64,000 bases of DNA, taken from Microbacterium testaceum. GTDB lineage: Bacteria; Actinomycetota; Actinomycetes; Actinomycetales; Microbacteriaceae. Made by a program: the position numbers and the translations under genes. How positions within the stretch are numbered: position 1 is the stretch's first letter; each line of letters starts with the position of its first letter. Under the pieces are notes generated by a model that saw only the letters and a list, made by a program, of their open reading frames with translations, searched no databases and was not told the origin of the DNA. Positions 48,030 to 56,132 of the stretch are shown in pieces. The DNA lies in NCBI RefSeq assembly GCF_006539145.1, contig NZ_BJML01000011.1, positions 1 to 64,000 on the forward strand, given 5' to 3'.

Positions 48030-48314
48030 ATGACCGATCAGACCACCGCACCCGTCCGCCCGACGGACGACGAGCGCCGCGCAGCGCTGACCAAGGCGCT
48101 CCGCAAGTATCGCGGCGACGGCTACGCGGTCTCGCTCTCCGGTGACGGGCTGTCCGCCACGCTGACTCGTCCTCGCCGCGTGCGGGGCTGGATTGTCGCC
48201 CTCCTCACCCTCTTCACGCTCATCGGCGGCATCATCTACGTCGTCAACACGCGCGGCAAGACGGACTCTGTCGTCCTCTTCGTCGACGAGCGCGCGAAGG
48301 TCGTTCGCTCCTAA
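48030..48314 (+). CDS. Small single-pass membrane protein
   Basis: 94 residues: a soluble N-terminal domain (DDERRAALTKALRKYRGDGYAVSLSGDGLSATLTRPRRVRG), a transmembrane segment (WIVALLTLFTLIGGIIYVV) and a short outer tail. ATGAAAGGCC precedes the start. It resembles helical/strand membrane proteins common next to DUF2637 genes. TAGGCT at ~47993 may be its -10. Confidence 0.65.
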   Translation: MTDQTTAPVRPTDDERRAALTKALRKYRGDGYAVSLSGDGLSATLTRPRRVRGWIVALLTLFTLIGGIIYVVNTRGKTDSVVLFVDERAKVVRS

Positions 48315-48332
48315 GCCCGCTCCCCCATCACT

Positions 48333-48365
48333 GGCCCCTGCCTCTTCGGAGGTGGGGGCCTTTTC
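48333..48365 (+). terminator. Rho-independent terminator
   Basis: GGCCCCTGCCTC-TTCG-GAGGTGGGGGCC followed by TTTTCC. Confidence 0.82.
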
Positions 48366-48388
48366 CGTGCCCGTTATGCGCGACTCAC

Positions 48389-48417
48389 TTGCGCGAGTAT
48401 TTGAGCGCGAGTATCTT
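48389..48417 (+). promoter_or_regulatory. Host-type leaderless promoter TTGCGC-N17-TATCTT
   Basis: -35 TTGCGC (48389-48394), 17 nt, -10 TATCTT (48412-48417), 7 nt to ATG 48425. GCGCGAGTAT occurs twice within it, once covering each promoter box. Confidence 0.7.
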
Positions 48418-48424
48418 TGCGAGC

Positions 48425-48706
48425 ATGACCAGCCGCAAGCCGAACCCGCGCATCACGAAGGAAGACCTCCTCGAGGCGCGCATCTCCTTCCATGCCCGCA
48501 ACGTCATGCGGGAGCGTCACGTCAGCGAGCGCGAGGTAGCCGAGGTGCTCCTCAAAGGGTCTTCGCACCCGCATCGCGGACTTGGGCGTTACGTCCTCGG
48601 CGACCTCTGTGTTGTCTGGGACGCTCGCGTTTCCGTCGTGGTCACGATCCTCCTCTTTCGGGAGGGCGTTTGGACCAACGAGGACGCCCGAGGCCGTCGA
48701 CGCTGA
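48425..48706 (+). CDS. DUF4258-like small protein, candidate lysogen-expressed toxin-fold
   Basis: 93 residues (ISFHARNVMRERHVSEREVAEVLLKGSSHPHRGLGRYVLGDLCVVWDARVSVVVTILL). The helix then three-strand order, with H..R...R.VS..EV at the front, resembles DUF4258/RelE-like folds. It is leaderless from a host-type promoter near attR, a typical place for prophage-expressed cargo. No antitoxin partner is obvious, so a toxin role is speculative. Confidence 0.6.
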   Translation: MTSRKPNPRITKEDLLEARISFHARNVMRERHVSEREVAEVLLKGSSHPHRGLGRYVLGDLCVVWDARVSVVVTILLFREGVWTNEDARGRRR

Positions 48707-48757
48707 CTCCGCCGCCTGTAGCCTTCCAAACGCCCACTCGAGAAAGAGACCCGTTCC

Positions 48758-49060
48758 ATGACTGACACCTTCGGCCGCCCCGACGCGGACGCCGACCCCC
48801 GGACCTACCTGCCGACCGTCCCGGGGCTCGAGGCCCTCCTCGAGCGCGACGACTGGCATGACGCCTCCGTGCCCGAGCAACCCTCGTTGCGCACGCTCGT
48901 CTTCAACGGCGACGCCCCGGGCTCCATCGTCCTCGTCTTCCGCGACGACCTCGTCGACGTGGTCGCCTCTCGCAACGATCCCGGTGCGGACGTCGAGCAA
49001 GAGGTCATGCAGCCCGCCGAGGTCATCGCGTGGCTCGAGCGCTGGGCATCCCGCGCCTAG
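48758..49060 (+). CDS. Unknown phage protein
   Basis: 100 residues, acidic (RPDADADPRTYLPTVPGLEALLERDDWHD...APGSIVLVFRDDLVDVVASRNDPGADVEQEVMQPAEVIAWLERW). CGAGAAAGAGACCC precedes the ATG. Last gene before attR, cotranscribed with 48425. Function unknown. Confidence 0.65.
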   Translation: MTDTFGRPDADADPRTYLPTVPGLEALLERDDWHDASVPEQPSLRTLVFNGDAPGSIVLVFRDDLVDVVASRNDPGADVEQEVMQPAEVIAWLERWASRA

Positions 49061-49083
49061 CCGCTCACCAGTCGCCAACGACG

Positions 49084-49122
49084 AAGGCCCCCGCCCCGTG
49101 TGAAACGGAGTGGGGGCCTTTC
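49084..49122. terminator. Bidirectional terminator serving phage and rpmE2
   Basis: AAGGCCCCC ... GGGGGCCTTT stem with A and T runs on either side. It ends the phage genes on the plus strand. On the minus strand it replaces the terminator lost by rpmE2. Confidence 0.78.
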
Positions 49123-49163
49123 CGCGTATTCACGCGGCGCGGAGTGTCTGTTGACTTACGCCT

Positions 49164-49415
49164 TTAGCGTCCGCCAAAGTTCTTGAAGCGCTGGTTGAAC
49201 TTCTCGACGCGACCGGCCGAGTCCATGATGCGCTGCTTGCCCGTGTAGAACGGGTGCGAAGCCGACGAGATTTCCACGTCGATGACGGGGTACTCCACGC
49301 CGTCCAGCTCGATCGTCTTGTCGCTGGACACGGTCGAACGGGTGAGGAACGTGTCGCCCGAACCGAGGTCGCGGAACACGACGGCCTTGTACGTGGGGTG
49401 GATGTCAGTCTTCAT
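49164..49415 (-). CDS. rpmE2: 50S ribosomal protein L31 type B, 3' end re-created by prophage
   Basis: 83 residues ([20 protein letters not shown]...) with no cysteines, the zinc-independent C-minus L31 paralogue, often induced under zinc limitation in actinobacteria. The phage core overlaps the codons for K N F G G; the last Arg codon and TAA are phage DNA. The original end (same residues, TGA) is at 1230-1250. AAAGGACCTCCC precedes the start. TAGACT at 49493-49498 (minus) is a possible -10. Confidence 0.95.
   Translation of the reverse strand: MKTDIHPTYKAVVFRDLGSGDTFLTRSTVSSDKTIELDGVEYPVIDVEISSASHPFYTGKQRIMDSAGRVEKFNQRFKNFGGR
49171..49184. repeat. attR core
   Basis: CCGCCAAAGTTCTT, one mismatch to attL at 1237-1250. 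Bases to the left are phage, to the right host rpmE2. Confidence 0.8.
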
Positions 49416-49544
49416 GGGAGGTCCTTTGAGAAGTGGTGTCCTGGATTCTGCCAGGACGTCAAAGTCTTCGGCGCCGATGGCACCAACGGAAGAGTCTACC
49501 AGGCCCCGACCCGAGCCGCCGTCACGGTCTCGGACAGCAACCGG

Positions 49545-50327
49545 TCAGGACGCGCGAGCAGCCCAGCGCCCCGCTTCGTGCGTGAGCGTGATGTCGAGAC
49601 CGAACGTCTTCGACAGGTTCTCCTCCGTGAGAGCCTCATCGAGGGGCCCGGATGCCACCGCCTCGCCGTCACGCAGAAGCAACACGTGCGTGAATCCGAC
49701 GGGAATCTCCTCGACGTGGTGGGTCACCATCACCATCGCCGGCGTGGTGGGTGCTTGCGCGTATCCCGAAAGCAACGCCAGCAGCTCTTCGCGCGCACCG
49801 AGGTCGAGGCTCGCGGTGGGCTCGTCGAGCAGCAGAAGCTCGGGGTCGGTCATGACAGCGCGGGCGATCTGCACGCGCTTCTGCTCGCCGTCGCTCAGTG
49901 TCCCGAACGTGCGGTCGGCGAGGTGGTCGAGCTTCCACTCGGCCAGCACCCGCAGCGCGCGACGCTCGTCGATGTCGTCGTACGCCTCGCGCCAGCGCCC
50001 GACGACGGAGAAGGCCGCCGTCAGCACGACGTCGAGCACGCTCTCCTCCGGGGGTACGCGACGCGCCATCGCCGAAGATGCGAAACCGATGCGGGGACGC
50101 AGCTCGAACACGTCGGTACGGCCGAGACGTTCGCCGAGGATCGTCACCGAACCGGACGTCGGATGCAGCAGCGTGTCGGCGAGCTGCAGAACAGTCGTCT
50201 TCCCCGCGCCGTTCGGGCCGAGGACGACCCAGCGCTGGTCATCCGACACCGTCCAGTCGAGGTGGGACACGATGTCCCGCGCGTTCCGGCGGACGACGAC
50301 GTCGGAGAACTCGAGAACCTGGGGCAT
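49545..50327 (-). CDS. ABC transporter ATP-binding protein
   Basis: 260 residues, one nucleotide-binding domain: Walker A GPNGAGKTT (~38), Q-loop region, signature LSDGEQKRV (variant of LSGGQ, ~143), Walker B LLLLDEPTASLD and H-loop VTHHVEEI. No membrane partner is adjacent, so the substrate is unknown. The gene order next to rpmE2 is independent of the phage. Confidence 0.87.
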   Translation of the reverse strand: MPQVLEFSDVVVRRNARDIVSHLDWTVSDDQRWVVLGPNGAGKTTVLQLADTLLHPTSGSVTILGERLGRTDVFELRPRIGFASSAMARRVPPEESVLDVVLTAAFSVVGRWREAYDDIDERRALRVLAEWKLDHLADRTFGTLSDGEQKRVQIARAVMTDPELLLLDEPTASLDLGAREELLALLSGYAQAPTTPAMVMVTHHVEEIPVGFTHVLLLRDGEAVASGPLDEALTEENLSKTFGLDITLTHEAGRWAARAS

Positions 50328-50459
50328 GGATCTAGCCTACTGTCCGAGACGGACGGAACCGGATGCCACGCGGCCCTGTGGAGGGCGGGTGGGGGACTTC
50401 TCCTCCCTCCCGGCGAACTCCGCGTACACCGTCGCGACAGGCGCCGGGAGACACCCGCT

Positions 50460-51650
50460 CTACTTCCCCGCGACCTCCGCGTAAAGCGCCGCGGTCGTCT
50501 CGGCGATCGCCGCCCAACTGAAGTCCCCGACCGCGCGCTGACGCCCGGCCTGTCCGTAGGCCCGGGCCTTCTCGGCATCCATCGACACCTCCGTCAGCAC
50601 GCGGGCGAGGTCGGCGACGAAGCGCTCGGGATCCACGGGCGTCCCGGTGCCGTCCTGCACCTGGTCGATCGGCACGAGTCGTCCGGTGACACCGTCGACG
50701 ACGACCTCGGGAATCCCGCCCGTCGCCGTTCCGACGACCGCGGCGCCGCACGCCATGGCCTCGAGGTTGACGATCCCCAGCGGCTCGTACACCGAGGGGC
50801 AGACGAACGTCGTCGCAGCCGTGAGAATCGCGCACAATTCGTGCCGCGGCAGCAGCCTCTCGATCCACACCACTCCGTCGCGGGTGGCCTGCAGACCCCG
50901 GACGAGCTCCTGCACCTCGGCCATGATCTGCGGGGTGTCGGGCGCGCCCGCGCAGAGGATCAGCTGCACCTCGGGCGGCAGCTGCTCCGCCGCGCGCAGC
51001 AGGTAGGGAAGGCCCTTCTGCCGGGTGATGCGCCCCACGAAGACGACGGACGGCCGCGAAGGGTCGATCCCCTGAGACCGCAGGAAATCGTCGTCCGACA
51101 CCGGATGCCACGACTCGGTGTCGATGCCGTTGTAGATGACCCGCACCTTGTCGGGGTCGAGCGACGGATAGCTGCGCAGGATGTCGTCGCGCATACCCGA
51201 ACTCACGGCGACGACGGCCGCCGCCCCCTCGTACGCGGTCTTCTCGATGTAGCTCGACACCGCGTACCCGCCGCCGAGCTGCTCGGCCTTCCACGGCCGG
51301 AGCGGCTCGAGGCTGTGCGCGGTGACGACGTGCGGGATGCCGTGGAGAAGGGATGCCAGGTGACCGGCGAAGTTCGCGTACCAGGTGTGCGAGTGCACAA
51401 CGTCGGCACCGGCGATGTCCGAGACGATCGCGAGATCGGTGCCGAGGGTCTGGATGGCGCCGTTCGCCGACGCGAGCTCCGTCGGGACGCCGTACGAGGT
51501 GGTGTCGGCCTCGTCGCGCGACGCGCCGAACGCGCGGACCTGCACCTCGGTGCCCTCGGCACGCAGCGCTTTCACAAGTTCGGTGGCGTGGACCCCGGCG
51601 CCGCCGTAGATCTCCGGCGGGTACTCCTTGGTCACGATGTCGACGCGCAT
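50460..51650 (-). CDS. glgA: Glycogen synthase, actinobacterial GT4 type
   Basis: 396 residues, GT-B fold: MRVDIVTKEYPPEIYGGAGVHATEL (nucleotide-sugar enzyme start), RVIYNGIDTESWHP, VGRITRQKGLPYLL and CPSVYEPLGIVNLEAMACGAAVVGTATGGIPEVV (EX7E motif). In actinobacteria this GlgA/GlgM group makes alpha-glucan or maltose-1-phosphate from ADP-glucose. It is divergent from glgC, which makes the substrate. Confidence 0.9.
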   Translation of the reverse strand: MRVDIVTKEYPPEIYGGAGVHATELVKALRAEGTEVQVRAFGASRDEADTTSYGVPTELASANGAIQTLGTDLAIVSDIAGADVVHSHTWYANFAGHLASLLHGIPHVVTAHSLEPLRPWKAEQLGGGYAVSSYIEKTAYEGAAAVVAVSSGMRDDILRSYPSLDPDKVRVIYNGIDTESWHPVSDDDFLRSQGIDPSRPSVVFVGRITRQKGLPYLLRAAEQLPPEVQLILCAGAPDTPQIMAEVQELVRGLQATRDGVVWIERLLPRHELCAILTAATTFVCPSVYEPLGIVNLEAMACGAAVVGTATGGIPEVVVDGVTGRLVPIDQVQDGTGTPVDPERFVADLARVLTEVSMDAEKARAYGQAGRQRAVGDFSWAAIAETTAALYAEVAGK

Positions 51651-51726
51651 GAGACGAACCGTAGTACACGGCGAGACGCGCCGTGAACGTGTTCCCGCCC
51701 GCTCCCCCGAGCCCTAGGGTGGTGCC

Positions 51727-52971
51727 ATGCCTGCAGCGCCGAAGGTCTTCGGAATCATCCTCGCCGGCGGCGAGGGAAAGCGACTCATGCCCTTGACGGC
51801 TGACCGCGCCAAACCCGCCGTGCCCTTCGGCGGTCAGTACCGCCTCATCGACTTCGCGATCTCGAATCTCATCAATTCGGGCCTGCGTCAGCTCGTCGTG
51901 CTGACGCAGTACAAGTCGCACAGCCTCGACCGGCACATCTCCCAGACGTGGCGCATGTCGCCCATGCTGGGCGCGTACGTCGCCTCGGTCCCGGCGCAGC
52001 AGCGACTCGGAAAGCGCTGGTTCTCCGGATCCGCCGACGCGATCCTGCAGTCGATGAACCTGATCCGCGACGAGAAGCCCGACATCGTCGTCGTGATCGG
52101 CGCCGACCACGTGTACCGCATGGACTTCAAGCAGATGCTCGACGCCCACATCGCCTCCGACGCGCGGGCGACGGTCGCCGGCATCCGCCAACCGATCTCT
52201 CTCGCGAACCAGTTCGGCGTCATCGACACCGACCCGACCGACCCCACCAAGATCCGCGCCTTCCTCGAGAAGCCGCAGAACCCCGAGGGCCTGGCCGATG
52301 CCCCCCACGAGGTGCTCGCGTCGATGGGCAACTACATCTTCGACGCTGACGCCCTGGTCGAGGCCGTCACCCACGACGGCGAGCTGCCGACCTCGGCGCA
52401 CGACATGGGCGGCGACATCGTCCCCTACTTCGTCAATCGCGGTGAGGCCGCGGTCTACGACTTCAATCGCAACGACGTGCCCGGCTCGACGCCGCGCGAC
52501 CAGTCCTACTGGCGCGATGTCGGCACGATCGAGTCGTTCTACGACGCGCACATGGACCTGATCTCGACCCTGCCCGTGTTCAACCTGTACAACAACGACT
52601 GGCCGATCTACTCGCAGACCTTCAACGCTCCGCCGGCGAAGTTCGTCCGCGACTCGGTCGGCCGCATCGGCAACGCGATCGACTCGATCGTGTCGCTCGG
52701 TTCGGTGCTCTCGGGAACGCACCTCGAGCGCAGCGTCGTCGGCCCGTGGGCCCTCGCGGGGGGTGGCTCAACCATCACCGACTCGGTGCTCTTCGACAGC
52801 GTGCAGGTGGGCGCGGGAGCACGCATCCACCGCGCGATCCTCGACAAGAACGTCGTCCTCGAACCCGGTGCCACCATCGGCGTCGACCGCGAGCGCGACC
52901 TCGCCCGCGGATTCACCGTCACCGAGACCGGCATCACCGTCGTCGGCAAGGACGTGCACGTCCACGCGTGA
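51727..52971 (+). CDS. glgC: Glucose-1-phosphate adenylyltransferase
   Basis: 414 residues. N-terminal nucleotidyltransferase with [49 protein letters not shown] and FLEKPQNP. The C-terminal left-handed beta helix is at ~300-410. It makes ADP-glucose from ATP and glucose-1-phosphate for the divergent glgA; the two share a 76-bp promoter region. Confidence 0.95.
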   Translation: MPAAPKVFGIILAGGEGKRLMPLTADRAKPAVPFGGQYRLIDFAISNLINSGLRQLVVLTQYKSHSLDRHISQTWRMSPMLGAYVASVPAQQRLGKRWFSGSADAILQSMNLIRDEKPDIVVVIGADHVYRMDFKQMLDAHIASDARATVAGIRQPISLANQFGVIDTDPTDPTKIRAFLEKPQNPEGLADAPHEVLASMGNYIFDADALVEAVTHDGELPTSAHDMGGDIVPYFVNRGEAAVYDFNRNDVPGSTPRDQSYWRDVGTIESFYDAHMDLISTLPVFNLYNNDWPIYSQTFNAPPAKFVRDSVGRIGNAIDSIVSLGSVLSGTHLERSVVGPWALAGGGSTITDSVLFDSVQVGAGARIHRAILDKNVVLEPGATIGVDRERDLARGFTVTETGITVVGKDVHVHA

Positions 52972-52999
52972 CCCCAGAGGCCGATGACCTCGGATGCGA

Positions 53000-53036
53000 G
53001 AGGGGCGGTGACCGAACTGGTCACCGCCCCTCTTCT
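53000..53036 (+). terminator. glgC terminator
   Basis: Perfect 14-bp stem GAGGGGCGGTGACC / GGTCACCGCCCCTC with a 5-nt loop then TTCT. Confidence 0.85.
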
Positions 53037-53051
53037 GCATCGGGAGGGGGT

Positions 53052-53090
53052 TCAGACCCCCACGCGCTCGACGGCGTCACGTGAGATCCG
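53052..53090 (-). pseudogene. luxS: Duplicated remnant of the luxS 3' end
   Basis: 39 bases matching 53138-53176 at 33 positions, the first 20 identical including the stop. On the minus strand it would encode ISRDAVERVGV-stop against [15 protein letters not shown] of luxS. No start or upstream luxS sequence belongs to it. It is a tandem duplication remnant about 86 bp downstream of the true stop. Confidence 0.6.
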
Positions 53091-53137
53091 CGATGAGGCG
53101 GGTCGGGCGAGACGCGCTCGCACGGAGAAGCCCTCTC

Positions 53138-53611
53138 TCAGACCCCCACGCGCTCGAACGCGTCGCGCGAGATGCCCTTGGCGAGAACGGCCTTCGACCA
53201 CTCCTTCGCGGTGTGCAGGCTGTGATCGCGGTAGTTGCCGCAGCTGAACGCATCGGTTCCCGGCACGTCGTCCCACTCGACCTCCTCGACGATCACGCGC
53301 AGCGAATCGGAGACGGCGTCGACGAGCGCCGCGACCTCGGGCTCGCCCCACATGATCACGTGGAAGCCGGTGCGGCAGCCGAACGGCGAGATGTCGATCA
53401 GACCGTCGATGCGATCGCGCACGAGGCTGGCGAGCAGGTGCTCGATGGTGTGGAGCCCGGCGGTGGGGATCTCCTGCTCGTTCGGCTGCACGAGTCGCAG
53501 GTCGAAGTTCGAGATGACGTCGCCACGCGGCCCCGATTCGGTGCCGATGAGGCGTACGTACGGCGCCAGGACCGCCGTGTGATCGAGGGTGAAACTTTCG
53601 ACGTCGGCCAT
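53138..53611 (-). CDS. luxS: S-ribosylhomocysteine lyase LuxS
   Basis: 157 residues. Metal ligands His54 and His58 in HTIEH and Cys124 in FSCGNY, the catalytic region FGCRTGF (Cys79) and the N-terminal SFTLDHT are intact. It cleaves S-ribosylhomocysteine to homocysteine and DPD, the autoinducer-2 precursor, in the activated methyl cycle. Single gene; the sequence downstream carries a small duplication of its 3' end. Confidence 0.95.
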   Translation of the reverse strand: MADVESFTLDHTAVLAPYVRLIGTESGPRGDVISNFDLRLVQPNEQEIPTAGLHTIEHLLASLVRDRIDGLIDISPFGCRTGFHVIMWGEPEVAALVDAVSDSLRVIVEEVEWDDVPGTDAFSCGNYRDHSLHTAKEWSKAVLAKGISRDAFERVGV

Positions 53612-53773
53612 GAGGAGGTCCCTTCTGAGGAAGCGGGGGTACCGCAGAAGCCTACGGCGGGCTCACCGTCGGCAGACCCCGCGTGACGCCGTGCGACGCA
53701 GGCAGCCGCGTCTTCGAGCCGCGTGGACGTGACCCGGCGGGGCCTCGCTCCTCGAACCGCTAGCGTGGAGCGC

Positions 53774-54415
53774 GTGCCTGCGACCGCCCGTTTCCTTGTC
53801 GTCCTCGATGCCGATTCCACGCTGATCCGCAACGAGGTCATCGAGCTCCTCGCCGACGAGGCCGGCCGGGGGGCCGAGGTGGCCGCCGCCACCGAAGCCG
53901 CGATGCGCGGCGAGGTCGACTTCGCCACGAGCCTGCGCTCGCGGGTGCACGCGCTGGCGGGCGTACCCACCGAGGCGTTCGAGCGGGCGATCGCGCGCAT
54001 CGACCCCACCCCGGGCGTGCGCGAGCTGATCGCCGCCGTGCACGAGCGCGGCGGGGTCGTGGGCGTCGTGTCGGGTGGGTTCCACGAGGTTCTCGACACC
54101 GTGGCTCCCGACCTGGGCGTCGACCTCTGGCGCGCGAACCGGCTCGTGGCCGTCGACGGAGCCCTCACGGGAGAGGTCGACGGAGACATCGTGGATGCCA
54201 GGGCCAAGGCCGACACGCTCCGCCGCTGGGCCGATGAGCTCGGTGTTTCCCTCCCTCTCACCTTCGCGATCGGAGACGGCGCGAACGACCTCGAGATGAT
54301 GGCGACCGCGGGACTGGGGCTGGCATTCAACGCCAAACCCGCGGTGCGCGAGCGCGCGGACCTCGTCGTGGGGGCCGTCGATCTGTCTCAGGTCGTCGCG
54401 CTGCTCCCCCGCTGA
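53774..54415 (+). CDS. serB: Phosphoserine phosphatase
   Basis: 213 residues, HAD superfamily: VVLDADSTLIRNE (nucleophile and acid Asp), GVVSGGFHEV (motif II), and IGDGANDLEMM (motif III/IV). It dephosphorylates phosphoserine in serine synthesis. TAGCGT lies 7 nt before this GTG, a leaderless promoter pattern, so I prefer it over the in-frame GTG at 53723. It lacks the N-terminal ACT domains of longer SerB forms. Confidence 0.85.
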   Translation: MPATARFLVVLDADSTLIRNEVIELLADEAGRGAEVAAATEAAMRGEVDFATSLRSRVHALAGVPTEAFERAIARIDPTPGVRELIAAVHERGGVVGVVSGGFHEVLDTVAPDLGVDLWRANRLVAVDGALTGEVDGDIVDARAKADTLRRWADELGVSLPLTFAIGDGANDLEMMATAGLGLAFNAKPAVRERADLVVGAVDLSQVVALLPR

Positions 54416-54446
54416 CTTCCGGGCCGCCCGCGCCGAAAGACCCCCT

Positions 54447-54474
54447 TTGCGATGTCGGAGGTCCGTTCTACCCT
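54447..54474 (+). promoter_or_regulatory. Leaderless host promoter TTGCGA-N16-TACCCT
   Basis: -35 TTGCGA, 16 nt, -10 TACCCT, then 6 nt to the ATG at 54481. Confidence 0.6.
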
Positions 54475-54480
54475 CGCCGC

Positions 54481-55158
54481 ATGGACGTCATCCTGGTTCC
54501 CGGTCTGTGGCTCGACGCGTCGTCGTGGGACGACATCACCCCCGCTCTGGAGGCGGCCGGCCATCGCCCGTACCCGTTGACTCTGCCCGGACCGGCCGTA
54601 GGCGACCTGGTCGTCGACGACTGGGTCGATGCGGTCGTCCGAGAGATCGACCGCCTCGGCGATCGCGTGATCCTCGTCGGGCACTCGGGCGGCGGCAACG
54701 TCGTCTGGGGCGCGGCTGACCGCCGACCCGACCGGGTCGCGCGCGTCATCCTCGTCGACACGATCGTGCCGCATCCGGGGGCGACGATCTCGGAGTTCCC
54801 CGTCGAGAACGGCGTCGTACCCTTCCCCGGGTGGGACTTCTTCGATGACGACGACGTCGCCGATATCGACGACGAGACCCGTCGGCGCACCGCGGAGCAC
54901 GTCGTCGACGTGCCCGGCCGCGTGCCGAGCTCACCGATCACGCTGAGCGACGAGCGACGTTTCGCCGTGCCCGTGACGATTCTGTCGGGGCAGCTCGATG
55001 CGGAGTCCTTCCCGCGCGTGCTCTCTCAGTGGGACGCCTACGCGCGAGAGGTGGACAAGATCGAGAACGTCGAAGTCATCACGCTCGATTCCGGCCACTG
55101 GCCGCAGTTCTCGCAGCCCGAGCGGTTCGCAGAAAAACTGGTCGCCGCGGTGCGGTGA
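54481..55158 (+). CDS. Alpha/beta hydrolase
   Basis: 225 residues. Oxyanion segment VPGLWLDASSW, nucleophile elbow VGHSGGGNV, acid in LSGQLDAESF and catalytic His in DSGHWPQFSQPERF complete a serine hydrolase triad. Substrate unknown. Leaderless from the promoter at 54447. Confidence 0.85.
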   Translation: MDVILVPGLWLDASSWDDITPALEAAGHRPYPLTLPGPAVGDLVVDDWVDAVVREIDRLGDRVILVGHSGGGNVVWGAADRRPDRVARVILVDTIVPHPGATISEFPVENGVVPFPGWDFFDDDDVADIDDETRRRTAEHVVDVPGRVPSSPITLSDERRFAVPVTILSGQLDAESFPRVLSQWDAYAREVDKIENVEVITLDSGHWPQFSQPERFAEKLVAAVR

Positions 55159-55287
55159 GAGCTGTCCCGTCCCGGGCTCACGGCCAGCGCTGTAGCGCTC
55201 GACCACAAGCGCGTACCGCGTCGTCAGCACGCCAGTCGCCCGGGCGACTGGGGTGCAACCCGGGCCCGGCGGCGTGCATCCGAGGCC

Positions 55288-55998
55288 TCAGTGCCCCATG
55301 CCGAGACCGCCGTCGACCGGAATCACCGCACCCGAGATGTACGCGGCGTCGTCACCGGCGAGCCAGGTGACGACTCCGGCGACCTCCTCGGGAGAAGCGA
55401 AACGCCCCGCGGGGATGTTCTTCTTGTACTCGGCCTGGGTGTCGGCGGGGAGCTCGGCCGTCATGTCGGTCTCGATGAAGCCCGGAGCGACGACGTTCGC
55501 CGTGATGCCGCGACCGCCGAGTTCGCGCGTGAGCGAGCGGGCGAAGCCGACGAGGGCGCTCTTCGATGCGGCGTAGTTGATCTGACCGGCCGAACCGTAG
55601 AGCCCGACGACACTCGAGATGAGGATGACACGCCCCCAGCGCGCCTTGAGCATGCCCTTCGACGCGCGCTTGACGACGCGGAAGGCCCCACCGAGATTGG
55701 TGTTCACGACGCTGTCGAAGTCGTCCTCGCTCATGCGGAGCAGCAGGGTGTCCTTCGTCACGCCGGCATTCGCCACGACCACCGCGATCGGACCGAGCTC
55801 GGCCTCGACCTGCGTGAAGGCGGCGTCCACGGCGGCCGCGTCCGTCACATCGGCGCGCACGGTCAGGGTTCCCTCGGGGCCCTCACCGGAGCGGGCGGTC
55901 ACGGCGACCTTCCACCCCTCGGCGACGAAACGCTCGGCGATGGCTCGACCGATGCCCCGGTTTCCTCCGGTGACGACGACGACGCGGTCCTGGGACAT
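55288..55998 (-). CDS. fabG: 3-oxoacyl-ACP reductase-type SDR
   Basis: 236 residues of the short-chain dehydrogenase family: TGGNRGIGRAIA (NADPH-binding), VVANAG, ISS and YAASK catalytic residues, and PGFIETDMTAELP, as in actinobacterial FabG1. It would reduce 3-oxoacyl-ACP in fatty acid synthesis. The ATG of MSQDRVVVV is chosen; longer frames run into unrelated sequence. Confidence 0.9.
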   Translation of the reverse strand: MSQDRVVVVTGGNRGIGRAIAERFVAEGWKVAVTARSGEGPEGTLTVRADVTDAAAVDAAFTQVEAELGPIAVVVANAGVTKDTLLLRMSEDDFDSVVNTNLGGAFRVVKRASKGMLKARWGRVILISSVVGLYGSAGQINYAASKSALVGFARSLTRELGGRGITANVVAPGFIETDMTAELPADTQAEYKKNIPAGRFASPEEVAGVVTWLAGDDAAYISGAVIPVDGGLGMGH

Positions 55999-56132
55999 GG
56001 TGAGACTCCTGCGCTTGCGGTGACGGAACCGCCCCAGCCTACCGAGGCGACTCCCCGGCCCCGCCCGCCGAGGTTTGACACGGGGTCGGCACCGCTGGAA
56101 CGCTGGACGAACGCGCGACGAAAGGGGCTCCC

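Larger units (their letters stand above)
1243..49184. mobile_element. Complete siphovirus prophage integrated in rpmE2
   Basis: About 48 kb bounded by the shared core AAGTTCTT. It contains integrase, packaging, capsid, tail, lysis, replication and regulatory modules, all on the plus strand except one small gene at 15280-15498. I see no frameshifted or truncated essential gene, insertion sequence or large deletion, so it looks inducible. The virion gene order is permuted: the genes left of the terminases (integrase to tRNAs) would follow 49060 in the phage genome. Confidence 0.93.

Noticed and set aside
48425..49060. A toxin-antitoxin pair formed by 48425 and 48758
   Set aside because: The second gene shows no antitoxin-type DNA-binding domain and is separated by 51 bp; the evidence is too weak to call a pair.
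53052..53351. Minus-strand frame ending ISRDAVERVGV as a second LuxS protein
   Set aside because: Only the last dozen codons resemble LuxS; the remainder is antisense shadow of luxS in another frame.
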